From: an uncultured Clostridia bacterium
Lineage (GTDB): Bacteria > Bacillota > Clostridia > Oscillospirales > Acutalibacteraceae
Length of the DNA: 64,000 nt
Assembly: GCA_944384815.1 (NCBI GenBank)
Contig: CALWUW010000025.1
Span: 62,001-126,000, forward strand
Direction: 5' to 3'
Every line of letters starts with the position of its first letter. The stretch's first letter is position 1. The notes under the pieces were generated by a model. The model was given only the letters and a program-made list of their open reading frames with translations. It did no database searches and was not told where the DNA came from. Both the position numbers and the translations under genes were made by a program. Shown piece by piece: positions 8,182 to 16,179 of this stretch.

Positions 8182-10651
8182 AAAGCATCTGTTTGCCGCC
8201 TGGGCCGGAAACGCATTTCTGCTTTCTCTGCTCTGCATGGGGACTTTATTTTCCTTTATCGTTTCCTTTCAGCTTCTCTCTTCCGGCGCTCTGGGGCTGC
8301 TGTGGGGAATTTCTCTGGGAATCTGCTGCGGGCTTTCGGCGTTATTTTTCTTTCGGGCCGCATCTTTAGCGGCTATCCCTTTGCTCTCTCTTATTTGGTG
8401 CCTTTCACTTTGGTGGCTGCAGGATTATTTTGTCCAGGGATTCATTCTTACCACCAATCGTTTGTTTTCTTTTCTTTCCCAGCATACCGGCGCCCTGTAT
8501 CCTACCTATCAGGTAGATTCCGAAGCCATGCAGTCCCCGGAACTCTACGTTATGATTTTCCTTATTTTCGCCTTTTTTCTGGTAACCATGCTTTGCTCCT
8601 GGGGGATCTTTCAGCAAAGAACCGGGTTTCTTCCCTTTTTAGTCACTTCTCCTTTCTTTATTTTTCCTTTGTTTTTTCAAGTGATTCCGCCATTCTGGGG
8701 CCTTTGCCTGGTTGTTCCTGTTTGGGCATCGCTGTTTCTTTCTCCTTTCTGCAAAGCCTATCCCGGCACATTTTCTTTAAAAGGGCACAAGCAAAAAAGC
8801 GGCTCTCTCTGGGAACGATGGGTGGGGAATCTTCCCGTTTACTGCGGCGCATTGGCTTTTCTTCTTCTGCTGTTTGTTGCTATCCCGCCTCACACATACC
8901 GCCAGCCCAGCTTTGCCGAATCCATGCGGGATCACATTCTAAATCAATTCACCCGGCCGGCTGGCTCCATCTCTTCTCCGGGAATTTCCCTGGATTCCGG
9001 AAAGATCAATCTTTCCAACCGGGGTGATATTACTTTTACAGGAAAAACCATGTTGAAAGTTCGTTCCCAAACGTCCTATCCCCTTTTTCTTCGCTCCTAT
9101 GCCGGAGGGATCTACGACGGAACTTCCTGGGAACAAGTTTCTTCCCGGATGTACGTAAATTTGGAGGAATCCTTCAAAATCTATAACCCGCTGCTGATTT
9201 TCGGCGGAACCTATCCCGAGAACTTTCCCGGCCTCTGCACAGTGGAAATCCAGGATCTCCGCCGGGGCTCTTCTTCTCCCCTCCTTCCCCAGCATACCAT
9301 GTTTCTTCCGGAAGGCTCCGTCTCCCAATTAGATCAAAAAGCACAGCTTTCCTTGATCGGTTCCAATACCTACACAGTACAGGCTTTCCTTACGGACAAC
9401 CAGATCCCCTTCTATGAAACCACCCGAGCGGAAGCGGTGAGGGCCTTTTCTTCCGAAATGCGTCCGGAGGAATCCCTGGATTTTTATGTCTTTTCCGCTT
9501 CCCCGGCGGAAAATAAGAAACTCTATCTTTCCGACCCCACTGCTTCCGTCCGTTTTTCCCTGCAAGACTGGGAAAACAAATATCTGGACGCGGAAATGGA
9601 TTACACGTATTTCGCTCTTTATCAATACACCAGCCTGCCCAAGGAGCAGGAATTATACTTCTCCCAGCTGGCTCAAAAGATTCTCTCCGATTACGGCAGG
9701 CATTATGGGGTTTCTTCCGATTCCCCGGAAGAACTGGGAGAAGCCGGCTATACAGGTTACAGTTATGTGGTGGAAGCCATTAGGGAATATTTGCAAAAGG
9801 AATGCCAGTATACCCTTACCCCCGGAAGCTTGCCCAAAGGCAAAGACTTTGCCCGTTATTTTTTGGAAGAGAAGCAAGAGGGATACTGCGTTCATTTTGC
9901 CACTTCCGCCACGCTTTTATTCCGGGCATTGGGCATTCCCGCCCGCTATGCGGAAGGATACGTTGTCCCTGGGGATGTCTATCAATACATGGACCGAGAG
10001 GGCTGGGTAAGCATTTCCGATCGCTATGCCCATGCCTGGACGGAAATTTATGTTCCGTTGCTGGGCTGGACGCCGGTGGAAGTTACCCCCGGAACCCCCT
10101 GGGAGGAATCCCCACAGGGAGAAATCCAATCCCAGCCCCAGGAGTCTTCTTCTGCTCCGGAAATCTCTTCCCAGCCGGAAGAAAGCCTTCCCTCTTCCTC
10201 CCAAAAGCCGCTAATATCCTCTTCTCCGGAAGAAACGCCCGCATCTTTCTCTTCCTTTTCCGCTTTTCTTCCCCACCTGCTGCGCATAATGGCTGCTGCC
10301 GCAGTGCTGCTGGTGCTTTGGGGGATACGGCGGACGCAGATCCTATGGCTGCGCAGAAAAACCATAGAGGCGCCTCCCATTGAGGGGGTACTGGAGCTAT
10401 ATGCTCAGGCAAGAAAGCTTACCGCTCTGGGAGCGGTTATCCCTCAATCCATGCAAACCCTGGCGGAAAAAGCCGCCTTCAGCAATCTCCCTTTAAACGA
10501 GGAACAGCGCAGAGAAATGCTGCTCTCATATTTGAAACTTTGGGAAACCGCCCGCGCATCTATTCCCAGACAAAAAAAGCTGCTTTTTGTTTCGCGGTTC
10601 CCCTGCTTCTGGAAATCTCTTCCTGACGCTCCGAAAAAGGCAGACAGCTGA
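8126..10651 (+). CDS. Transglutaminase-like membrane protein
   Basis: An 841-residue membrane protein. About six hydrophobic helices lie in the first ~270 residues, then a large extracytoplasmic part with a transglutaminase core: Cys588 (GYCVHFATSATLL), His636 (RYAHAWTEIY) and, where the third catalytic residue normally is, Glu652 in WTPVEVTPG. A Ser/Pro/Glu-rich linker (about 665-715) leads to one more membrane helix and a ~100-residue cytoplasmic tail. ATG 8126 has AAGGAGG 5 nt upstream, overlapping the DUF58 gene by 56 nt. Likely acts at the membrane with MoxR/DUF58; protease or crosslinker activity is not certain. Confidence 0.9.
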   Translation: MNQSSTKTLSLGEPRLSNKKHLFAAWAGNAFLLSLLCMGTLFSFIVSFQLLSSGALGLLWGISLGICCGLSALFFFRAASLAAIPLLSLIWCLSLWWLQDYFVQGFILTTNRLFSFLSQHTGALYPTYQVDSEAMQSPELYVMIFLIFAFFLVTMLCSWGIFQQRTGFLPFLVTSPFFIFPLFFQVIPPFWGLCLVVPVWASLFLSPFCKAYPGTFSLKGHKQKSGSLWERWVGNLPVYCGALAFLLLLFVAIPPHTYRQPSFAESMRDHILNQFTRPAGSISSPGISLDSGKINLSNRGDITFTGKTMLKVRSQTSYPLFLRSYAGGIYDGTSWEQVSSRMYVNLEESFKIYNPLLIFGGTYPENFPGLCTVEIQDLRRGSSSPLLPQHTMFLPEGSVSQLDQKAQLSLIGSNTYTVQAFLTDNQIPFYETTRAEAVRAFSSEMRPEESLDFYVFSASPAENKKLYLSDPTASVRFSLQDWENKYLDAEMDYTYFALYQYTSLPKEQELYFSQLAQKILSDYGRHYGVSSDSPEELGEAGYTGYSYVVEAIREYLQKECQYTLTPGSLPKGKDFARYFLEEKQEGYCVHFATSATLLFRALGIPARYAEGYVVPGDVYQYMDREGWVSISDRYAHAWTEIYVPLLGWTPVEVTPGTPWEESPQGEIQSQPQESSSAPEISSQPEESLPSSSQKPLISSSPEETPASFSSFSAFLPHLLRIMAAAAVLLVLWGIRRTQILWLRRKTIEAPPIEGVLELYAQARKLTALGAVIPQSMQTLAEKAAFSNLPLNEEQRREMLLSYLKLWETARASIPRQKKLLFVSRFPCFWKSLPDAPKKADS

Positions 10652-10666
10652 TTTTTCCAAACAAAA

Positions 10667-10705
10667 AACACCCCCGGATTTTCTTTCCGAAAATCCGGGG
10701 GTGTT
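10667..10705. terminator. Bidirectional terminator, transglutaminase/htpG
   Basis: A perfect 17-bp stem (10667-10683 with 10689-10705) and a 5-nt loop lie between convergent genes. The upstream A-run (10662-10668) supplies a U-tract for htpG, while the plus-strand side has only GTGTTCTC. Confidence 0.88.
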
Positions 10706-10762
10706 CTCATACTGCACTCTATCCGCGGGAAAGAAATGCCTGAGTCATTTCTTTCAGCAAAA

Positions 10763-12679
10763 TTATTTTCTTTCCACCATCAGCTGGCAAATGGCGTTGG
10801 AGAAGGCCAGAGGATCCTCAATGGAAACGCCTTCTATCAGCAGCGCCTGATTGTACAGCAGGGAAGCGTATTCCTTAACGGTTTCCGGGTGATCCGGGTA
10901 CAATTCCGTCAATTTCTGGAAAATCGGATGGGAAGCGTTGATCTCCAGCACTCGTTGAGCCTGAACCTTTTCCCCTGCCGGCATAGCGTTCAGCACCTTT
11001 TCCATTTCCATGGAAATGGCACCTTCCGTGGAAAGGCAAACCGGGTGGCTCTTCAGTTTTCTGGAAAGCACCACTTCTTTTACTTTTCCTTCCAAGGCTT
11101 CTTTCAGGAAAGAAAGCAAGTCTTTATGCTCTTCCTGCTGCTTCTCCGCTTCTTTCTTTTCCTCCTCGGTCTCCAGCCCTAAATCATCCGCCGATACCGA
11201 ACGGAACTCTTTTTCCTGATACTTCATCAGCATCCGCAGAGCAAATTCATCCACCGCGTCGGTAAGATACAGGATCTCATATCCTTTTTCCTTAACCGCT
11301 TCCGTCTGAGGCAAAAGCTCGATCCGCTCCGCCGTTTCTCCGCAGGCATAGTAAATATACTTCTGCTCTTCCTTCATCCGGGAAACATATTCCTTCAAAG
11401 TGACAAATTTCTTTTCTTCCGAAGACTGGAACAAAAGCAGATCCTGAAGCAATTCTTTGTGCATCCCGTAATCCGCATACACGCCGTATTTCAGCTGCAG
11501 CCCGAAATTCTTCCAGAATTTCTCGTAGGTTTCCCGATCATTCAGCAGCATGGATTCCAGCTCGGATTTGATTTTTTTCTCCAGGCGGGAAGCAATAATT
11601 TTCAGCTGACGGTCATGCTGCAGCATTTCACGGGAAATGTTCAGTGAAAGATCCTGGCTGTCCACCAAGCCACGGACAAAGCTGAAATGATCCGGCAGGA
11701 GATCCGGGCATTTCTGCATGATCATGACCCCGTTGCTGTACAGCTGCAATCCTTTTTCATATTCTTTGCTGTAATAATCATAAGGAGCCCGGGCGGGGAT
11801 AAACAGAAGAGCATTGTACGTAGCCGTACCTTCCGTGCTGCTGTGGATCACCTTCAGCGGGTCTTCAAAGTCCATAAACTTCTCTTTATAGAACGTATTG
11901 TATTCCTCGGCTGTGATCTCATTACGGTTCTTTCTCCAAAGGGGAACCATGGAATTGAGGGTTTCCATTTCTTTGTAGGTTTCATATTCCGGAACCTTGT
12001 ACTTTCCCTCTGCGTCCTTGTCCGTTCCTTCAATAGGACGGCGCTTTTCCATTTCCATCCGGATAGGATAGCGAATATAGTCCGAATATTTTTTCACCAG
12101 ATTTTTCAGCGTGTAAGGATCCGTAAACTCATCGTACTGGTTTTCTTCCGTATTGCTTTTCAGCGTCAGGCAAATCTCCGTTCCGTGGGATTCCTTCTGG
12201 CAAGGCTCCACTGTATATCCGTCGGCGCCCGTGCTGGTCCAGCACCAGGCTTCCTCGCTTCCAAAGGCCCGGCTCTTCACTTCCAGCTTTTCCGCCACCA
12301 TAAACGCGGAATAAAAACCTACGCCAAACTGGCCGATAATTTCAATGTCTTCTTTGGGCTGCGCGTCGCCTTTAAACTGCAAAGAGCCGCTTTTTGCGAT
12401 GGTTCCCAAATTGTTTTCCAGCTCTTCTTTGGTCATGCCGCAGCCGTTATCGGAAATTTTCAGCGTGCGCTGCTGGACATCGGGAGTGATTTCAATGAAA
12501 AAGTCCTCTCGGTTCAGGCCGGTATCTCCATCCGTCAAAGTTCTGTAGTACAGCTTGTCAATGGCGTCACTGGCGTTGCTGATCAGCTCCCGGAGAAAAA
12601 TCTCCCGGTGCGTATAAATGGAATTCACCATAAGATCCAGCAGACGTTTGGACTCCGCTTTAAACTGCTTTTTACTCAT
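10763..12679 (-). CDS. htpG: Hsp90 chaperone HtpG
   Basis: A 638-residue bacterial Hsp90 that helps fold or protect client proteins with ATP. The GHKL ATPase motifs are in the first third: [24 protein letters not shown], and [11 protein letters not shown]. The middle domain carries the catalytic-loop region [14 protein letters not shown], and a dimerisation domain ends the protein. Length is normal. AAAGGAG lies 8 nt before the ATG. A promoter and a CIRCE operator sit directly upstream, so heat-shock control through HrcA is likely. Transcription ends at the shared hairpin at 10667-10705. Confidence 0.98.
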   Translation of the reverse strand: MSKKQFKAESKRLLDLMVNSIYTHREIFLRELISNASDAIDKLYYRTLTDGDTGLNREDFFIEITPDVQQRTLKISDNGCGMTKEELENNLGTIAKSGSLQFKGDAQPKEDIEIIGQFGVGFYSAFMVAEKLEVKSRAFGSEEAWCWTSTGADGYTVEPCQKESHGTEICLTLKSNTEENQYDEFTDPYTLKNLVKKYSDYIRYPIRMEMEKRRPIEGTDKDAEGKYKVPEYETYKEMETLNSMVPLWRKNRNEITAEEYNTFYKEKFMDFEDPLKVIHSSTEGTATYNALLFIPARAPYDYYSKEYEKGLQLYSNGVMIMQKCPDLLPDHFSFVRGLVDSQDLSLNISREMLQHDRQLKIIASRLEKKIKSELESMLLNDRETYEKFWKNFGLQLKYGVYADYGMHKELLQDLLLFQSSEEKKFVTLKEYVSRMKEEQKYIYYACGETAERIELLPQTEAVKEKGYEILYLTDAVDEFALRMLMKYQEKEFRSVSADDLGLETEEEKKEAEKQQEEHKDLLSFLKEALEGKVKEVVLSRKLKSHPVCLSTEGAISMEMEKVLNAMPAGEKVQAQRVLEINASHPIFQKLTELYPDHPETVKEYASLLYNQALLIEGVSIEDPLAFSNAICQLMVERK

Positions 12680-12726
12680 ATGTCAGGATCTCCTTTTATT
12701 AAAATATGGGTTTCGTAACCAAAAAA

Positions 12727-12753
12727 TTAGCACTCTTTCTATTTAAGTGCTAA
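12727..12753 (-). promoter_or_regulatory. CIRCE operator (HrcA site) for htpG
   Basis: TTAGCACTC (12727-12735), 9-nt spacer, AAGTGCTAA (12745-12753). This matches the CIRCE consensus TTAGCACTC-N9-GAGTGCTAA in 17 of 18 arm positions. It starts a few bases downstream of the -10, so it covers the transcription start, the usual place for HrcA repression. Confidence 0.93.
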
Positions 12754-12757
12754 AATC

Positions 12758-12786
12758 AGTATAACCCTTTTTTCCAGAAAATGCAA
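12758..12786 (-). promoter_or_regulatory. Sigma-A promoter of htpG
   Basis: On the minus strand TTGCAT (12781-12786), 17-nt spacer, TATACT (12758-12763), immediately followed by the CIRCE dyad. Confidence 0.85.
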
Positions 12787-12847
12787 TGAATTATTTATGA
12801 ATAAACCAATTTTGACACGGTTTTTCCACTTTCTGCAGCCAACCTAA

Positions 12848-12879
12848 AAAACGGAGAAAAAGGAAACTCCTTTTTCTCC
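12848..12879 (-). terminator. Terminator of the UMF1 transporter gene
   Basis: A 12-bp stem (12853-12864 with 12868-12879) with a 3-nt loop, followed on the minus strand by GTTTTTTAGG. It insulates the htpG promoter from the upstream transporter gene. Confidence 0.82.
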
Positions 12880-12917
12880 ATTTGTTTCTCCTGCAATGCA
12901 ATTTTCACAGATCTCCA

Positions 12918-14258
12918 TTATTTTTCTGAGATTTCCGCTTTTTCCTGTAAAGCCTTTCGCTCGGTCTCCTTCATGTGGGAGCGTCCGAAAAACAGGATCA
13001 GTCCCCCCGCCGCAAACAGAACCAGCAGGCTCAAAATTCCCAGAGAAGAGCGGCCCGTTACAGTCGTTACCAAAGAAACCAGAAGCGGCCCTACCACCGT
13101 GGCAAATTTCCCGAAAATATCAAAAAATCCAAAATACTCATTGCTTTTGCTGGGCGGGATCAGCCGGCTGAAATAGGACCGGGAAAGCGCCTGGATGCCC
13201 CCTTGCACCATTCCTACCATAAAGGCCATCATCCAAAACAGGATCTCCGCATTTTTCCGGGCAGCTTCCGCTCCGCCGCTGACCTCGATGCTGAAGCCCA
13301 TATAAAATCCTACCAGGCAAATGCAGAAATACATAACGATGGCCGCCCCAATCATGGGGATCGCTCCCACCCGATTTGCCAAACGACCAAAAAGAATGGA
13401 ACAAGGAACCGCCACCACCTGGGTCACCAGCAAAGCAAGGATCATGCCCACACTGTCCAACCCCAACGTCTCTCCGTAAGAGGTGGACATATGGATCACC
13501 GTTCCCACTCCGTCTATGTAACAAAAATAAGCCAGAACAAACAGGAACAGTCCCCGATTGCCAACAATGCTTCCAAGGGTGCTTTTCACATTGGAAAAGG
13601 TATTGCGCACCAAATGCTTCGGCGGTTCCAGATAGTGTTCCTGGTGAACATTTTTCAGCATAGGAATACTGAAAAGCCCCCACCATACAGAAGTAAGCAC
13701 CACTGTAAGCTTCACCGCCAGAGGATTATCCATTCCCATGACCAGCAAAATCACAATGGAAAGAAGGAACGGAATGGTGCTTCCGCCGATGTATCCCATA
13801 GCATATCCCCAGGCAGAGACCTTATCCATTCGTTCCCGAGTGGTTACGTCTGTGAGAAAAGAATCATAGAACAAGCACGAACCTGCAAATCCAATATAAG
13901 AAAGGACATACCCGATCAACAGCATCTGCCACTGATCAAAAATTGCCATCAGCAACGTACACATCACGCCAAACGCCATAAAGAAAGTGAAAAATTTCTT
14001 TTTCATTCCCCGGTAATCGCCAATGGCTCCCAGCAGCGGAGACAAAAGTGCTACGATTAAGGTCGCCAACGACGTGCCGTAGCCCCACCATTCCATGCCG
14101 GCTGTATCCCCGCCGCACACGCTGGTAAAATAAATGGGGAAAATGGCCGCCATAATGTTGGTGGCATACACAGAGTTGGCCCAATCGTACAGAATCCAGC
14201 TTTTTTCCGTTTTGGTAAACCGAATTCTTGGGGCGGATTTTCCTTTCTTGCTTTCCAC
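12918..14258 (-). CDS. MFS permease, UMF1/Atg22-like family
   Basis: A 446-residue protein with about 12 membrane helices. The family signature is clear: WILYDWANSVYATNI at the N-terminus, LSPLLGAIGDYRGMKKK in the loop after helix 2-3, and MVQGGIQALSRSYFSRLIPPSKSNEYFGFFDIFGK in the second half. Members are related to yeast vacuolar Atg22 (amino-acid efflux); bacterial substrates are not established. The start is GTG 14258 with AAGGAGGG 7 nt upstream. A possible promoter is TTTACA-18-TATGAC on the minus strand in the 92-nt gap to mtaB. Amphipathic cytoplasmic C-terminal tail. Confidence 0.9.
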   Translation of the reverse strand: MESKKGKSAPRIRFTKTEKSWILYDWANSVYATNIMAAIFPIYFTSVCGGDTAGMEWWGYGTSLATLIVALLSPLLGAIGDYRGMKKKFFTFFMAFGVMCTLLMAIFDQWQMLLIGYVLSYIGFAGSCLFYDSFLTDVTTRERMDKVSAWGYAMGYIGGSTIPFLLSIVILLVMGMDNPLAVKLTVVLTSVWWGLFSIPMLKNVHQEHYLEPPKHLVRNTFSNVKSTLGSIVGNRGLFLFVLAYFCYIDGVGTVIHMSTSYGETLGLDSVGMILALLVTQVVAVPCSILFGRLANRVGAIPMIGAAIVMYFCICLVGFYMGFSIEVSGGAEAARKNAEILFWMMAFMVGMVQGGIQALSRSYFSRLIPPSKSNEYFGFFDIFGKFATVVGPLLVSLVTTVTGRSSLGILSLLVLFAAGGLILFFGRSHMKETERKALQEKAEISEK

Positions 14259-14350
14259 AGCAGAACCCTCCTTGCTATCTTTTTGACTCTATCCCTATTA
14301 GTTTGCCAAATATGTCATACCCCATCAATCTTGCTTGTGTAAAAGCCCTG

Positions 14351-15667
14351 TTAAATCCCGGGCAGTTCTTCCGCCGGGCATTCCACTTGCCCCGTGCATC
14401 CATCCCCCTGCACTTCCAGAATCCGTACCGGCACGGTTTTCCCTCCGGCCGGCGATGTTAGCACCGCGCGGACCGGCGTATAGTTGGCCGTGTACCCTTC
14501 CCAAACATTGGGGGCGCATTCCCGTTCAAACAAAACCGTTTCCACCCGTCCGCACTGCTCCTGCAAAAACGCCTGCCGGGTGGCTTCTGTTACTTCCTGC
14601 ATCCGGTGGCTTCGCCGCTCCTTCTCTTTCTGGGAAACCTGCTCTGGCATTTTATCGGCTACCGTTCCCGGCCGCCGGGAATACGCAAACACATGGACCT
14701 TGGCAAATCCGATGGCTTTGGCAAAGGCCATGGATTGGGAGAATTCCTCTTCCGTTTCCCCGGGGAATCCCACCATAATGTCCGTAGTCACTGCCGCATT
14801 AGGGAAGGCTTCCCGAAGATTTTTAACGATCTGCGCATATTCCGCCGTATCATAGTGACGGTTCATCCGCCGAAGGGTGGCATCGCACCCGCTTTGCAGG
14901 GAAAGATGAAATTGGGGGCAAAGCTTCTCCTGTTTGGCCATCCGGCCGATGGTCTCCGGTGTCAGCTGCTCCGGCTCCAAAGAACCCAGCCGCACTCTCC
15001 GGATCTCTGGCACGGCGCAGGCCGCCTCTATGGCATCACAAAGATGCAGCCCCAGCTCCTGCCCATAGGCGGAAAGGTTGATCCCCGTAAGCACCACTTC
15101 TCCGTAGCCGTTTTTCCCCAAAGCGGCCAGCTCCCGCTTCAATTCTTCCAAAGGCTTGCTGCGCACACGTCCTCTGGCATAGGGAATAATGCAATAGGAA
15201 CAAAAGCGGTTGCACCCGTCCTGAATTTTCAGGAATGCTCGCGTTCTTTCAAAAAAGCGTTCCACCTGCATGGATTCAAATCGTTCCCCGTCTTTGTGGG
15301 GAGCAATGTCCACCACCCTCTGCCGGGTGGACATAAAATTCAAAATATGCTCCAGCAAAGCGCCCCGATTGGAGTTTCCCAGCACAATATCCGCGTCCTC
15401 CAATGCGGCTGCTGCTTCCGGAAAGGCCTGAGGCATACAGCCGGTGAGGACAATCACCGCCGACGGCGCTTTTCGCCGGGCCCGGCGAAGGGTCTGCCGG
15501 ACCTTTTGGTCACTGGTAGCGGTTACAGTGCAGGAATTGATAAGAATGACATCGCTTTCCTCCTGGGAATCGCACAGGGAAAATCCCGCTGAAGCCAGCT
15601 GGGAAAGCATAACCTGGGATTCGTACTGGTTCACCTTGCAGCCTAACGTAAGGGCAGATACTTTCAT
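14351..15667 (-). CDS. mtaB: tRNA t6A37 methylthiotransferase MtaB
   Basis: A radical-SAM methylthiotransferase that converts N6-threonylcarbamoyladenosine at tRNA position 37 to the 2-methylthio form. It has three domains: N-terminal MTTase with cluster cysteines C10 (LGCKVNQ), C46 (NSCTV) and C77 (TGCMPQ); radical SAM with C152/C156/C159 (CNRFCSYC); and a C-terminal TRAM-like domain. The LGCKVNQYES opening separates MtaB from MiaB and RimO. The start chosen is ATG 15667 with AAAGGA about 10 nt upstream; an in-frame ATG at 15700 is possible but lacks conserved sequence. 438 residues, normal for the family. Confidence 0.95.
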   Translation of the reverse strand: MKVSALTLGCKVNQYESQVMLSQLASAGFSLCDSQEESDVILINSCTVTATSDQKVRQTLRRARRKAPSAVIVLTGCMPQAFPEAAAALEDADIVLGNSNRGALLEHILNFMSTRQRVVDIAPHKDGERFESMQVERFFERTRAFLKIQDGCNRFCSYCIIPYARGRVRSKPLEELKRELAALGKNGYGEVVLTGINLSAYGQELGLHLCDAIEAACAVPEIRRVRLGSLEPEQLTPETIGRMAKQEKLCPQFHLSLQSGCDATLRRMNRHYDTAEYAQIVKNLREAFPNAAVTTDIMVGFPGETEEEFSQSMAFAKAIGFAKVHVFAYSRRPGTVADKMPEQVSQKEKERRSHRMQEVTEATRQAFLQEQCGRVETVLFERECAPNVWEGYTANYTPVRAVLTSPAGGKTVPVRILEVQGDGCTGQVECPAEELPGI

Positions 15668-15749
15668 ATAACAAACGGTTCCTTTCTTTTTGCCGGCCAT
15701 TCTTCTCAAATTTTCCCCTGTGCAAAACTTGAAAACTCCGGAATTTCTA

Positions 15750-15778
15750 TTGACCAAATTTCAGAATTGCTATATCAT
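15750..15778 (+). promoter_or_regulatory. Probable promoter of the HPr-like gene
   Basis: TTGACC (15750-15755), 17-nt spacer, TATCAT (15773-15778). The leader to the ATG is ~35 nt. Confidence 0.55.
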
Positions 15779-15817
15779 GATAAAAGTTGCGGAAATTGTT
15801 TCCATAGGAGGTTCCTT

Positions 15818-16045
15818 ATGCTTAAAACAACCATTCGACTGAAAACCATCGGAGATGTAAAGAAATTCGCAGCCATTACCAATAAATATACATTTAAAAT
15901 CAGCTTATCCTCAGAACAGTATAAAATCGACGGCAAATCCATCATGGGGGTTTTCAGCCTGGACCTTTCCAAACCGCTTCTGCTGGAAGCGGAAACGGAA
16001 GATTTCGCGTCCTTCCTGGAGGAGATCCGGCCGTTCTGTGTATGA
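15818..16045 (+). CDS. HPr-like protein lacking the phosphocarrier histidine
   Basis: A 75-residue protein with a perfect GGAGG 7 nt before ATG 15818. It aligns with HPr of the sugar phosphotransferase system around the regulatory-serine motif: DGKSIMGVFSLDL at residues 38-50 matches the KSIMGVMSL block, so Ser41 corresponds to HPr Ser46. Where HPr has the active-site GxHARPA, this protein reads IGDVKKFA, with no histidine. It therefore cannot relay phosphate from enzyme I but might be a substrate of HPr kinase, as Bacillus Crh is. It is a single-gene transcript ending at 16101-16142. Function unknown. Confidence 0.82.
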   Translation: MLKTTIRLKTIGDVKKFAAITNKYTFKISLSSEQYKIDGKSIMGVFSLDLSKPLLLEAETEDFASFLEEIRPFCV

Positions 16046-16084
16046 GTGTATAAGCGTATAAGCGTACAAGTGCATAAGTGTGTC
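16045..16084 (+). repeat. Degenerate octamer tandem repeat, five units
   Basis: Five consecutive 8-mers: AGTGTATA, AGCGTATA, AGCGTACA, AGTGCATA, AGTGTGTC. The array begins on the last base of the HPr-like stop codon and ends 16 nt before its terminator. See the similar nonamer array at 63737. Confidence 0.8.
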
Positions 16085-16100
16085 AGCAAATGATTTTTCC

Positions 16101-16142
16101 GAAAACTCTCCCTGCGGCCCGGCAGAGAGAGTTTTCTTTTTC
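16101..16142. terminator. Terminator between HPr-like and ABC-F genes
   Basis: Stem 16101-16110 with 16127-16136, extended by CTGC/GCAG (16112-16115 with 16122-16125) after one mismatch, followed by TTTTCTTTTTC-like sequence on the plus strand. It lies between convergent genes. Confidence 0.82.
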
Positions 16143-16179
16143 TTTCTGCAAAGAGCCGCAAACTTTTGCAAAGCTCCTT

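Noticed and set aside
11002..11019. 18-nt perfect palindrome inside htpG
   Set aside because: It encodes the conserved-looking MEMEKV region with Met/Glu codons that easily give such symmetry; no second site nearby.
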